From Turnera subulata (taxonomy: Eukaryota > Streptophyta > Magnoliopsida > Malpighiales > Passifloraceae), in contig JAKUCV010006821.1 in the NCBI GenBank assembly GCA_028386065.3, positions 82,005 through 146,004 on the forward strand: 64,000 nucleotides of DNA. Direction: 5' to 3'. Shown here piece by piece: positions 1 through 11,097 of this stretch. The translations under genes and the position numbers were made by a program. The notes beneath the pieces were generated by a model. The model ran no database searches. It was not told where the DNA came from and saw nothing but the letters and a program-made list of their open reading frames with translations. Every line of letters begins with the position of its first letter. Within the stretch, counting starts at the first letter, position 1.

Positions 1-430
1 TCGAGGACGTAGCTGCCTGAGTTTCCAAAAATAGTTACACCAGGGGCATAGCTGCCAGTTTTCTTAAGTTTATTGCAAACTGAGGACATAGCTGTCCAAG
101 TTTCTAAAATTGGTCACGTCAAGGGCATAGCTGCCCATATGTTTCGAATTGATTGCACACAAGAGGAATAGCTGTCCGAAGTTTTATGCATTAGGGGCAT
201 AGCAGCCCCGAGATTTTAAAATAATCATGCATCATTGGGCATAGTTGTCCAACGTGTTAAAATTGATAACCTCATGAGGGCGTAGCTGCCCAAAATTTTG
301 AGATGATTACGCGCATTTGGGGGTGTAGCTGCCCCATCATTTTGAATGATTTGGATTGTGTCTTGGTGGCATAACTGCCCCATATTTTCAAAACAAGAGC
401 ATAGCTGCTTAAAATTCTGGACACATCACA
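1..430 (+). repeat. Minisatellite in the 3' region of Tat-like element G0
   Basis: Degenerate tandem units of roughly 45-60 bases are built around the core GGGCATAGCTGCCC, with variants such as GAGGACATAGCTGTCC. The core is an inverted repeat with arms GGGCA and TGCCC. The array ends shortly before a PPT and an LTR start at 522, so it lies in the 3' untranslated part of a plus-strand Tat-like element whose body is left of the window. The same core, in reverse complement, forms the larger array of element G1 at 12990-14640. Minisatellites in this position are known for Tat/Ogre-type elements. Confidence 0.85.
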
Positions 431-504
431 ATAACTACTTATATCAATCATTCAAATTTGGTTGTTCCTTTCTCGCGTTGTTTTGTCTTTAGTTTCTAAG
501 GACT

Positions 505-521
505 CATCAACGAGGGGCATC
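505..521 (+). promoter_or_regulatory. Polypurine tract of G0
   Basis: The purine-rich stretch CGAGGGGCATC abuts the LTR start TGTGAACATCC at 522. The same layout occurs in minus orientation beside the 3' LTRs of G1 (12907) and G2 (31286), which supports its role as the plus-strand DNA priming site of reverse transcription. Confidence 0.75.
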
Positions 522-889
522 TGTGAACATCCAAAATTGACCTACGGATATTCTACTAAATTAGATTTTTAACATGCCTGAACATTGAGAATGATGAGAT
601 GATTTGGTCTTAGGATTAAGACATGTTCGGATTTTACTTTAGTCGAATTTATATATTTTGGTATTCTACTAAAGTGTTTTTGGTATGATTTTTGCATAAA
701 ATAGGGATTTAATGTGTCTCAATCAGTTATGGGGTGATTAGGAGGAGTACTAATCAAGAAAAGAGTATTTTCTAGGTTGATTAGGGGTTAATTACATGGT
801 TAGATCAAATCAGAGCAGAATTAGGGGGATTGGGGGCTAAAAAAAGGAAAGAACGCGTGAAAACGGAGGAGCCGGGAGGCGTTCTCGGG

Positions 890-914
890 ATGACCGCCAG
901 GTCCTGGCGGACAT
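890..914 (+). promoter_or_regulatory. U3 palindrome of the G0 LTR
   Basis: The arms CCGCCAGG (894-901) and CCTGGCGG (903-910) are a perfect 8-bp inverted repeat around one base, extended outward by near-matching ATGA and ACAT. It lies about 125 bases upstream of the TATA box. A palindrome with the same outer arms but a different centre occupies the equivalent place in the G1 and G2 LTRs. A promoter-proximal protein site is an inference. Confidence 0.55.
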
Positions 915-1036
915 GCAGGGAAACTGATTTTTTGCCAATTTTCATTCCTAATTCGATTCTACGCGGTTTTTGCCCAGATTTTCGGCCAAGATCTCCATCA
1001 TTAAGAGGTCCACGCCCCTGCACTCACCCAGAACAC

Positions 1037-1044
1037 TATAAATA
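1037..1044 (+). promoter_or_regulatory. TATA box of the G0 LTR
   Basis: TATAAATA follows the context CCCAGAACAC, which is shared in reverse complement with the LTRs of G1 and G2. It probably marks the U3/R boundary region of the LTR promoter. Confidence 0.75.
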
Positions 1045-1382
1045 GGAACCCCCATTCATATTTCAGGGGACACACAATTTTTCTCACATATACACCCATA
1101 AGCCTTGAGTGCTTGGAGAAACTTTACCTCTCTAAGTCTAGAGATACATTCATAGGCAGAAACTCAGGAGGAACTTCGTGGGAGGCATCAACAGTTGTGA
1201 CACCCGGGGTCTACGAGGGCGGGAAGTGTACGCCGGTGCCGGGATGAGCATGGACAAGGAGCGGCTTCAGGCAGGCTTTTAGATGGAGGGGCACAGGAAT
1301 GAACTGAATCCACACCGGAATAGGAGAGATCCTGAGACTGTGTAGGGATGGGGCTGTACAGATGGGGCGATTTCGTAATTAT

Positions 1383-2880
1383 TGTAAGTAACTGGGCATG
1401 CAAACTTGACAATCAAATGCAGCGTAAAAACCCAGAAACCATGAAGGATCCAAGTGAAAGTAACTAAACCAAATAACAATTTTTGCGTACCTGAATTAGT
1501 TGAGTTCTTTTACTCAACTGTTGTGCCGAATCAGCTAGAGCCGGAAAGAAATCCCGCCCCTCTACGGTATCCACACGAACCGTCGGTCTCTGGTCGGAAA
1601 CCATCTCATGATCTCCAACCCGAGCACTCCCGAACCGTTGTGCTAGCTACGGATTTCCGGGAGCTATGTGGTGTTTCTTTCTTTCTCAAAGAATGGGTGT
1701 GTAATCTGAATTGTGCGTGAATGTTGTGTGTGTTGATAATCTGATCATCAAGCCCTATTTATACACACAATTAATGCATAGATTAATGAGACAATGGCCA
1801 ACATCATCATGCATTAACCATCATGATTATACTTTAAGTCTAATCATTTCTCCACTATGTCTTAATGCTCCACTAAGCATTAATGGGATTACACATCATA
1901 TGGAATTAATTTTGGTTCAATAATTCTGATAATTAGTGAACCAAATTAGCCCAAAACGACCCGGTCCAACCATGGTCCACCCACTTGGTCGAACCACAGT
2001 CCAACCATGGTTCAACCACCTGCTTTTATCAACAGTTCTAAGTGTGTGACCCTGTAGACACTTATAACGTTTGGCAGTAATTGTAAAATCTCATTTTACA
2101 ATTATAAACAATGAGCGGTATCTAGCAACACATCATTGCTACCCAAACTACAAGATCAGTACTGATTCAATATGCCTCGGAAGCATGTCATCGTCCTTTC
2201 GTCACATTATCATGATTAAACACGAGACATGGAATAAGTCAATCTCGTATATGTTTAATCTAAGCTTCTTGATCCCCGAGTTAACTGTGTAAAACGGATA
2301 CTAATGATATCACCATATCACATAATCCAAGCATGCCATGCATTTACAGTTCAACTCTATTAAGAGGCCCAACTGATAATATACTCGTTATATGGGTTGG
2401 ACGAATTCCAACTTGATCATACAAAACCCACTACACACTTATCATATACCCAATGAATACACCAAGGTCTACTCAGTTACGAATAGCCAAGAGTAATATC
2501 AAAGTATATGACTAACATGTTGGGAACCTTGATGATCTCAGGTCAAAGGACAATACATATAAGAACCACTAATGACAATCATATAACGTTCCATGTAGTG
2601 TTCTTATGTTGGGTCAGTCCAGACCACAAGTTCTCTAACTTGTACCCGTATGTAGAATTCATATCTCATATAATTCTCAACATACGCTAGTCTTAATTTA
2701 TTATTACAACCCATCCATAATAATAATCGACTAGGGACATTTAAGAATATAAAATATTCTAGGGTTATAAATATGTGCAAGCATTCATCACATAAACATA
2801 TTTATTGGAATAACCTTAATGTATATACATGACTATATACAATCATCCAATGATTGGCTTTTGGGCATATTACACTAACA
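1383..2880 (-). repeat. 3' LTR of C1
   Basis: On the minus strand it starts TGTTAGTGTAATATGCCC at 2880 and ends AGTTACTTACA at 1383. It aligns along its full length with 5900-7429 and more distantly with 11098-12616 and with the plus-strand solo LTR at 22916-24482. Confidence 0.93.
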
Positions 2881-2893
2881 ATATCCCACTTGC
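2881..2893 (-). promoter_or_regulatory. Polypurine tract of C1
   Basis: On the minus strand GCAAGTGGGATAT directly precedes the 3' LTR start TGTTAG, the expected place for plus-strand priming. Confidence 0.7.
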
Positions 2894-2894
2894 A

Positions 2895-3785
2895 CTAAAG
2901 CCAATCATCCATGTATCTAATACCAATGGATGTAGCATGACCATCATGCTTCCGCTATGTGAGAGGCTTTGTCAATGGATCTGCTACAGAGTTCTTAGAA
3001 GGAACTTTACACAGCCTCAGTTGTAGAGTCGGTAACTGTTTCTTGCTTGGAACTCTTCCAGCAAATAGCACCACCTCCATGACAAAACACATAACCTGAC
3101 TGCAATCTAAAATCATCCCTGTCTGTTTGGAAGCTAGCATCTATGTAACCCTTAACAACAAGCTCATCAACGCTTCCATAGACAAGGAATGCATCCTTAG
3201 TCCTTCTAAAGTACTTAAGGATGTTCTTAACTGCTGTCCAGTGACTCTCACAGGGATCAGATTGATATCTGCTTGTGACACTCAAAGCATATGCGACTTC
3301 GGGTCGAGTACATAGCATGGCATACATGATAGATCCTATTGCAGATGCATAAGGGATCTTACTCATCCACTCTCTCTCCTTAGATGTACTAGGACATTGA
3401 TTCTTTGAGAGAGATATGCCCTGTGACATGGGCAAGAAACCTTTCTTGGAATCTTGCTTGCTAAACCTCTTTAGCACTTTGTCAATATAGAACAACAATT
3501 GTTCTTTATTACAAATGAAAAACCTTTCTTGTCCAGACAAAAAACAGAAATCAAATTCCTGCTTATGGTGGGAACATAATAACAATCGTCAAGTTCTAAA
3601 ACGAAACCACTAGGTAAGGGTAGATGGTAAGTCCCTGCGGCTAATGTAGCAACTCTTGCTCCATTTCCAACGCGCAGGTCTATCTCTCCCTTTGCTAATC
3701 TTCTACTTTTTCTCAGTTCCTGCACATTTACACAAATTGTGAGAACCACATCTGGTATCTAATACCCATGATGTAGAGATAGAGA
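2895..3785 (-). pseudogene. C1 pol remnant: protease/pre-integrase fused to RT end and RNase H
   Basis: Reading down the minus strand: a protease active-site region WVLDTRCGSH, where DTG has become DTR; then a gag-pre-integrase stretch containing LRVGNGARVA and CYYVPTISRNLISV; then, near 3475-3490, an abrupt switch to the C-terminal end of reverse transcriptase (GFLPMSQGISLSKNQ, YASAIGSIMYAMLCTRPEVAYA) and RNase H (VVKGYIDASF, the end marked by ADPLTKPLT). Integrase and the RT catalytic motifs, about 2.5 kb in a normal copia pol, are missing. At least two frameshifts are visible. The product could not support reverse transcription or integration. Confidence 0.85.
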
Positions 3786-3867
3786 TATTAGCCTCTATAA
3801 CAAAAATACCTGAAGCGGAAGTCTTACTTCCCTTCTGTTTCTTCACCTCTTCAAGGTAAATAGGGCA

Positions 3868-4668
3868 GTTACGCTTCTAATGGCCAGGTTTGTTGCAATG
3901 GAAACATTGTCCTTCCTTTGCAATACCACCTTTGGGTTTCAACACATGGGAAAAAGAAGATGCACATGCACCAAACTTTTTGGCACATTTCTTCTTCTTG
4001 TAAAACTTGGCTTTACCCTTTCCTTTGCCATTTCCAACCATCAATATGCTGTTGAATTTATTTGCCTTCATCTATTGCTCAACTGTTCCTAACATGTTAA
4101 GCAACTCAGACAAGGATTTGTCAAGATGATTCATATTGAAATTCATGACAAATTGGCTATAACTATCCGGCAACGATTGTAGGACTAGATCAACAGCGAA
4201 CTCCTTTTGCAAAGGAAAACCTAGACCCTCAAGGCTCTCAATGTATCCAATTATTTTGAGCACATGAGGTCTCACCGGTGATGACTTAGCCATCTTGCGT
4301 TGGAACAATGCCTTAGAGGTCTCATACCTCTCATGCCTTGCTTGCTCTTCAAAAAGCATTTTCAGATGTTCGATCATATCGAACGCATCCAAGTTCTCAT
4401 GTTTCTTCTAAAGCTCAGAGTCCATGATAACAAGTATAAGGCATGCAACATCCAATGCATCATCAACATGCTTCTTGTAAGCATCTCTTTCCGCCCTAGG
4501 AGCAGTAGGCGCCGGTTCATTAGGAACAGGACCTTCAAAGACATACAACTTCTTTTCTTGTTTGAGGACTATCCTCGAATTGCAATGCCACTTAAGAAAG
4601 TTATTCCCATTAAGTTTTTCCTTCTCAAGGACAGATCGCAGTGATTGTGTACTAGTGTTTTGTGCCAT
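3868..4668 (-). pseudogene. C1 gag, interrupted by stops
   Basis: The start ATG is at 4668-4666 (MAQNTSTQSLRSVLEKEKL). A copia capsid region of the UBN2 type follows, then a basic stretch and a CCHC zinc knuckle, CFHCNKPGH with the last Cys four residues on. The reading frame holds from 4668 to the knuckle and is broken only by three amber codons: after MDSEL (4408), after TVEQ (4072), and inside the knuckle after PGH (3877), where other family members have Trp. All three fit single C-to-T or G-to-A changes. A normal copy would package the element RNA in cytoplasmic virus-like particles. Confidence 0.85.
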
Positions 4669-4679
4669 GATAGCTCTAC

Positions 4680-5885
4680 AATATTGATCAACTCACACAA
4701 ATAAGAGTCATGTATACATAAATCATTTAACAAGGATTTCTATTAAATGATGCTCCTACTACATAAATCAAGATAATTATAAGTAGGCCAAGATCCATAT
4801 TTCACTACAAGATAAGTCAGCTTTGGCTGATCACTTATATCATAATTATTTAGGTAGACAACTCTTGTCAATTACATCTCATGTAACTCTTGGATAGTTG
4901 AGTGAACAACACTTGTTCTTGTCTATCTCATAGACTTAGCTCAACTCCTTGCCTCTAAGTCCTCAACCCTATTGAGATGACCTAGTTAAGTTCAACCCAT
5001 AACAAGCAGTTCGGATATTACAATTATCCCGTCGCACCTTGCTAGGATAAATATTGGCACCTTGCTTTGGAAAAACCTACCAAGTATTGATCTAAGCAAT
5101 GATGAGTGCTTATCATGGAAGGCAACACAAGAGGAACTTAATATTTACATCAGCATATTATTCCTATACATCATATGCATGTTCTTGATAAATTATATAT
5201 TGATGTTTTGTAAATTTGGAAACCAAAAATACATAAGAACATCGATGTCTAACATTGAACATCGATGTTGTGAGAATCTGATTCTCCCAACTACTTGGCA
5301 GTGTTCAAGAACATCGATGTTTAACTCTTGAACATCGATGTCTAACTTGTGATCAAAGACTGACTAGCTCCTCGATCTAGGAAATTTCTTGTGGTGAATA
5401 GTGCCCGTACAAGAAGTGTATTGAACTGATTTGATAATTCCCAGGAAAGATGGCATAACCGATCTCCTAAGACAGAATTATCATTCCAAGATAAATCCCC
5501 AGGAAAGACTGGAGGAACAAAGGTTCACTTAAAACCCAGCCTCCTAGACAGGACTCACTTGCACAGTTTATTAATTCACAACCTTGCACCTGACAAAGGA
5601 CGACAATCGTACTAGAACGACAATCGATCTATACGAAAACCGACAATCGATTTTCCTTGTTGAACTCATTCGACTTACAGCCAAAAACACCTTGATTGAT
5701 ATCACATACCAATCAAGTACTTGTTGTCAAACACTTTTGACAAAAACAAATCTCAACATATATCACACATACAGAAATGAATTCAACATATCATGAACAT
5801 GCTACATCACATACAGCATATCATATATATCAATATGAGCATATCATACATATGCACAACAAATTCGGTTTAGCGTTTCACAAGA
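4680..5885 (-). other. C1 untranslated leader with palindromic CATCGATG motifs
   Basis: No coding similarity is seen. The stretch lies between the PBS and the gag ATG. Four copies of the AACATCGATGTT motif or close variants fall in 5228-5345, in two pairs. The rest is AT-rich. The homologous leader of C2 (9308-11082) carries the same motif expanded to about 26 copies. Confidence 0.75.
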
Positions 5886-5898
5886 GGCTCCGCTACCA
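5886..5898 (-). promoter_or_regulatory. Primer binding site of C1
   Basis: TGGTAGCGGAGCC on the minus strand begins one base inside the end of the 5' LTR. It resembles the usual copia site TGGTATCAGAGCC, complementary to initiator methionine tRNA, with two differences. C2 has the identical 13 bases. Confidence 0.75.
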
Positions 5899-5899
5899 C

Positions 5900-7429
5900 T
5901 GTAAGTAACTGGGCATGCAAACTTGACAATCAAATGCAGCGGAAAAACCCAGAAACCATGGAGGATCCAAGTGAAAGTAACTAAACCGAATAACAATTTT
6001 TGCGTACCTGAATCGGTTGAGATCTTTCACTCAACTGTTGTGCCGAATCAGCTAGAGCCGAAAAGAAATCCCGCCCCTCTACGGTATCCACACGAACCAT
6101 CGATCTCTGGTCGAAAACATCTCATGATCTCCAACCCGAGCACTCCCGAACCGTTGTGCTAGCTGCGGATTTCCGGGAGCTATGTGGTGTTTCTTTCCTT
6201 CTCAAAGAATGGGTGTGTAATCTGAATTGTGTGTGAATGTTGTGTGTGTTGATAATCTGATCATCAAGCCCTATTTATCCACACAATTAATGCATAGATT
6301 AATGAGACAGTGGCCAACGTCATCATGCATTAACCATCATGATTATACTTTAAGTCTAATCATGTCTCCACTATGTCTTAATGCTCCATTAAGCATTAAT
6401 GGATGCTCCACTAAGCATTAATGGGATTACACATCATATGGCATTAATTTTGGTTCAATAATTCTGATAATTAGTGAACCAAATCAGCCCTAAACGACCG
6501 GGTCCAACCATGGCTCAACCATGGTCCACCCACTTGGTCGAACCACGGTCCAACCATGGTTCAACCACCTGCTCGAATCAACAGTTCCAAGTGTGTGACC
6601 TTGTAGGCACTTGTAACGTTTGGCAATAATTGTAAAATCTCATTTTACAATTATAAACAATGAGCAGTGTCTAGCAACACATCATTGCTACCCAAACGAC
6701 AAGATCAGTACTGATTCAATATGCCTCGGAAGCATGTCATCGTCCTTTCGTCACATTATCAAGATTAAACACGAGACATGGAATAAGTCAATCTCGTATA
6801 TGTTTAATCTAAGTTGCTTGATCCCCGAGTTTTCTGTGTAAAACGGATACTATTGATATCACCATATCACATAATCCGAGCATGCCATGCATTTACAGTT
6901 CAACTCTATCAAGAGGCCCAACTGATAATATACCCGTTATATGGGTTGGACGAATTCCATCTTGATCATACAAAACCCACTACACACTTATCATATACCC
7001 AATGATTACACTAAGATCTACTCAGTTACGAATAGCCAAGAGTAATATCAAAGTATATGACTAACATGTTGGGAACCTTGATGATATCAGGTCAAAGGAC
7101 AATACATATAAGAACCACTAATGACAATCATATAACGTTCCATGTAGTGTTCTTATGTTGGGTCAGTCCAGACCACAAGTTCTCTAGCTTGTACCCATAT
7201 GTAGAATTCATTTCTCATATAATTCTCAACATACGCTAGTCTTAATTTATTATTACAACCCATCCACAATAATAATCGACTATGGACATTTAAGAATATA
7301 AAATATTCTAGGGTTATAAATATGTGCAAGCGTTTATCACATAAACATATTTATTGGAATAACCTTAATGTATATACATGACTATATACAATCATCCAAT
7401 GATTGGCTCTTGGGCATACTACACTAACA
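5900..7429 (-). repeat. 5' LTR of C1
   Basis: It matches 1383-2880 throughout, plus a short tandem duplication containing AAGCATTAATGG near 6385-6420 that is absent from the 3' LTR. Confidence 0.93.
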
Positions 7430-7592
7430 ATTATATGGGTATGGGACTGTATAATTAAGAATAGCTCAACTGAAGTGATTTTGAGGTTGTACAGGAATGG
7501 GACTGTACAATTGAAAATAGCTTAAACGGTTTGATAGATACTAACTATATAAACAAGGTACACCTATCTTTTCGGTGCTCATTCCAGAAAAA

Positions 7593-7660
7593 ACTTCAAA
7601 GTTAAGCGTGCTTGACTTGGAGCGATTCTAGGATGGGTGACCTACTGGAAAGTTTTCCCC
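7593..7660 (+). pseudogene. 5S rRNA-like segment within the Cassandra-type LTR
   Basis: The stretch contains GTTAAGCGTGCTTG (5S A-box region) and AGGATGGGTGACCTACTGG (5S C-box region), spaced as in plant 5S rRNA. The 5' third of a true 5S gene is absent and the spacer between the boxes is diverged, so it is not a functional 5S rRNA gene. In Cassandra elements this part supplies an RNA polymerase III-type internal promoter. Both boxes are still readable here. Confidence 0.85.
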
Positions 7661-7747
7661 GGAAGCTTGCGAGTGAGGACAAAGCATGTTGGAAAGGTCC
7701 CGTGTTGGTGTGTAGTGACAATCGACAAGTCAGGACGTTACAACAGT

Positions 7748-8321
7748 AGTCTAGTAAGGAGGAATCATGGGGAGGACCAACCATTGAGCTTAGAAGTGGC
7801 AAGAAGGTAGGTGTAAAACTCAGCCCATTGCAAGGAGCTAGAGGAGGGCTACAAGAAGTAACACTAAACTCTTTTGATTGATTCATTGCTGATTATATGT
7901 TGATGTTTGTGATAATGTGAGTGGCCGATTAGTGCCATGTTTACAACTACGTGGCTTTGACCCCGGTCACTCGGGTACGTAGGTAGTCCCGGTTTTACAA
8001 CGGGATGCAAGCAAATTCTTCTTCTTCTCCCCCATTTTTTTATTTTCCACACTTGCACACTTGCACATGGCACACTTGTATTTTTCTATTGCACATAGTC
8101 TCGACCCGACACAGATGGGTGCCTAACACCTTCCCATCTGTGACGAACCCCTGATCCATGACTTTGGTTCGCCATGACCATGTAGCCTAAAGGAGTCACA
8201 TGAAGGTTTTTTCCAAGTTTTGTCCTTAGTAAAATTTGGGTGGCGACTCCAATGTCATGGGATTGACCCGAGGAAGAAGGTGAAAGGATTAGGTGAATAA
8301 GCCCAAGTGATTTTGGGTCGG
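7748..8321 (+). repeat. Middle segment of the G0 LTR
   Basis: This is the reverse complement of the outer portion of the G1/G2 LTRs, for example the region with GGAGCTAGAGGAGGGCTACAAG and the block around GGGTGCCTAACACC. It runs up to the TSD GTCGG. With the start of G1 at 8322 it makes a head-to-head LTR junction, so the sequence around 8322 is nearly palindromic. Confidence 0.85.
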
Positions 8322-9619
8322 TGTGAATACCCGACCCAAAATTACTTGGGCATACTCACCTTTCCTTTACACCTTCTTCATAACCATCATCCAACATCTT
8401 TGGAGTCGCCACCCAAACTTTATTAAGCTACAAAAACTTGGGAAAAACTCTTCATGTGACTCCATTTACGCAACTGGATAACGAACCAAAGAAGCTGGAC
8501 CCGGGGCTTCGTCATGGATGGGAAGGTGTTAGGCACCCATCCATGTTGGCGTGAAACTTTGTGCAATTAGAGGATTTTGTATGCCTTGTGCAAGTGTGCA
8601 AGTGTGAGCAACAAAACACATAATAACTAGATATTAAAAAGAAAGGGGAGAAGAAGAAGAATGGGCTTGAGTTTCCACCACTAGAAACCACCTACGTACC
8701 CCAACGACCGGGTTCAAAGCCCACGTAGTTCTTGACATGGCATCACAACAATCACATCATCATCAACATCAACATCCCAACAATAATTGGTCAGACAACA
8801 AGGGATTAAGATTACGTCTTGTAGACCTCCTCTAGCTCCTTGGTTTGGGTTGTGCCTCCCACACAATTTCCTTCCACTCCTCAACTCAATCTTGGAGTCT
8901 TCTTGATTTTCCCCTTTGCTGCCTTCAATGGATGATGCTACCCACAAAATTCTGCCAGAGTTTTTCCTATGGAACTATTTCTTAAGGTTGGAGAGATAGA
9001 GTTTCTCCAAGCTTCAAAGCTTTATGAAGAATGTTTGTGTAATCTAATGTCTGTCCTTTGAAATGTGAGAGGAGGGTCCTATTTATAGTGTTCTGGGTGG
9101 CCTAGGGGCGTGGACCAACTTAATGATCAAGGTAATGGCCAAAAATTTGGGCGAAAATAGAGTAGAATCAGATTACGGGCAAAAATCGAGGAGAAAATGC
9201 GTTTCTGGGAGTGCATGACCGCCATGGCCGGTGGTCATCCTATGGATGACAGCCAGGCCGGGCGGTCATGGGTGGAAGACCGCCCAGGCCCGCGCCTACG
9301 CGTTTCAACACTTTGTCCATATCTATCTCGTAGACATTACTCAACCCTTGCCTCTAAGCCCTTAATCCTATTAAGATTACTTAGTTAAGTCCAAACCCGC
9401 AATAAGCAATCGAGATATTACAATTATCCACTCGCACCTTACAAGGATAAACATTGGCACCTACGCTTTGGCAAAACCTACCAAGTGTTGATCTTGGTCT
9501 TGATGAGTGCTTATCATGGAAGGCAACTAAAAACTTAATATTTCATCAACATATGTTCATACATCACATGCATATAATCAACAAATCATACATTGATGTC
9601 ATGTAAATTTGGAAACCAA

Positions 9620-10660
9620 AATACATGTGAATATCGATGTCTAACTTGAACAACGATGTTTTGAGAATCTGATTCTCCCAACTACTTGGAAGCACTTAGT
9701 ATTTCGGCCATATCCAGAGCTGTAGAACTCAGATTTGTGCAAACTTGGTGTCCCTGGAAATCTAAGAAGTAGGGCTACAACTTTGTTGTTCAGGCCAGAC
9801 ACCAATTCGGCCTCCTTCTACCCCGAATTCGCAGTTGAAGTTACTGGGTTCCACAACATCGATGTTTTTGGAGTTTGCGAATCTGCAAAACATCGATGTT
9901 GACACTCAAACATCGATGTTGGAGGTTGCCGAACCCTCAAAACATCGATGTTGACCATCAAACATCGATGTTGGAGGTTGCCGAACCCTCAAAACATCGA
10001 TGTTGACCATCAAACATCGATGTTGGAGGTTGCCGAACCCTCAAAACATCGATGTTGACCATCAAACATCGATGTTGGAGGTTGCCGAGTGCATAGAACA
10101 TCGATGCTAACACCTGAACATCGATGTTTGAGTACTTGAACTCCAAACTATTTGGTAGTAGCTCAAGAACATCGATGTTGAACACTTAAACATCGTTGTT
10201 TTGAGTACTTGAACTCCAAACTATTTGGTAGTAGCTCAAGAACATCGATGTTGAACACTTAAACATCGATGTTTTGAGTACTTGAAAGTTCAAGATTTTG
10301 GCAGTAGCATTATAACATCGATGTTGACCTTAAACATCGATGTTTGAACTTTTGCAACTCAATAACATCGATGTTGGAACTTGAACATCGATGTTATTTG
10401 AATTCTGAAACTTCAAACCAATTTGGCCGAGCTCAAATAACATCGATGTTGTAACTCTTAACATCGATGTTGTTGAGTGTTTGCATGAGAACATCGATGT
10501 TGGTCACACAACATGGATGTTGTGAAGATCTGGCCGAGGCTACACTTCATCAGAACATCGATGTTTGTCACACAACATCGATGTTATGAAGGTTCGGCCA
10601 AAGCTAAACACATGCCAACATCGATGTTGGTCACACCAACATCGATGTTGTGGCCTAGAT
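9620..10660 (-). repeat. AACATCGATGTT palindrome array in the C2 leader
   Basis: I count about 26 copies of a CATCGATG-centred palindrome, mostly the perfect 12-mer AACATCGATGTT, plus a few one-base variants. At 9921-10077 the array is regular, with a 52-bp period holding two palindromes per unit. Elsewhere the spacing varies and the linkers differ. The array sits between PBS and the position of gag, so it would be transcribed in the element's 5' leader. Confidence 0.93.
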
Positions 10661-11083
10661 GTACTAGAACGACAATCGTTCGCTACACAAACCGACACTC
10701 GATTTTTCTTAGTCGAACTCTTCAACTTATTACCATGAACATCTTGATTGAAATCTCATACCAATCAAGTGCCTGTTGTCAAAACATTTTTGACAAATCA
10801 ACCTCAACAACATATACATCACATATACACAATTGAATACAATATAACATGATCATGCTTTATCACATAGAACATATCATGTATATATACCAAAAAACAT
10901 ATCAAACATATGCATATATTTGCATGGCAAATCACATATACCAAAACAAATTCAGCATATCACACATATGCAAGAATATCTCATATACTAAAAAGAATTC
11001 CAACATATCACATATACCTAAACAAGTTCAAGCTACATCACATGTAACATATGAACATGAATTCAGTTTAGAGCTTCACAAGA

Positions 11084-11096
11084 GGCTCCGCTACCA
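11084..11096 (-). promoter_or_regulatory. Primer binding site of C2
   Basis: TGGTAGCGGAGCC, identical to C1, starts one base inside the LTR end at 11098. Confidence 0.75.
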
Positions 11097-11097
11097 C

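Larger units (their letters stand above)
1383..7429 (-). mobile_element. Ty1/copia element C1, internally deleted
   Basis: The element is 6,047 bases with a perfect TSD ATTAT (1378-1382 and 7430-7434). LTRs lie at 1383-2880 and 5900-7429, each running TGTTAG to CTTACA on the minus strand. A copia-type primer binding site (PBS) follows the 5' LTR and a PPT precedes the 3' LTR. The internal region holds a decayed gag, a protease/pre-integrase piece fused directly to the end of reverse transcriptase and RNase H, and nothing of integrase or the RT catalytic core. It is therefore a non-autonomous deletion derivative. The LTRs are nearly identical except for a duplication of about 30 bases in the 5' LTR near 6385-6420, so insertion was fairly recent. 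It lies inside the Cassandra-type LTR. Confidence 0.93.
1196..7742 (+). mobile_element. Cassandra-type (5S rRNA-bearing) solo LTR, split by copia element C1
   Basis: The sequence begins TGTGACACCC and ends GACGTTACA, flanked by a perfect TSD ACAGT (1191-1195 and 7743-7747). Without the C1 insertion it is about 490 bases. Its 3' half holds a clear 5S rRNA-derived stretch (7593-7660), followed by a tail containing GCGAGTGAGGACAAAGCATG. A 5S-derived internal promoter within a short LTR is the hallmark of Cassandra terminal-repeat retrotransposons in miniature, which carry no protein genes. No second LTR is present, so this is a solo LTR. The 5' half is less recognisable, and at ~490 bases it is longer than I expect for Cassandra LTRs. 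The identification rests on the 5S part, the ends and the TSD. Confidence 0.8.

Noticed and set aside
7593..7660. Functional 5S rRNA gene
   Set aside because: The 5' third is missing, no terminator or tandem 5S repeat is present, and it is enclosed by TRIM LTR ends with a TSD.
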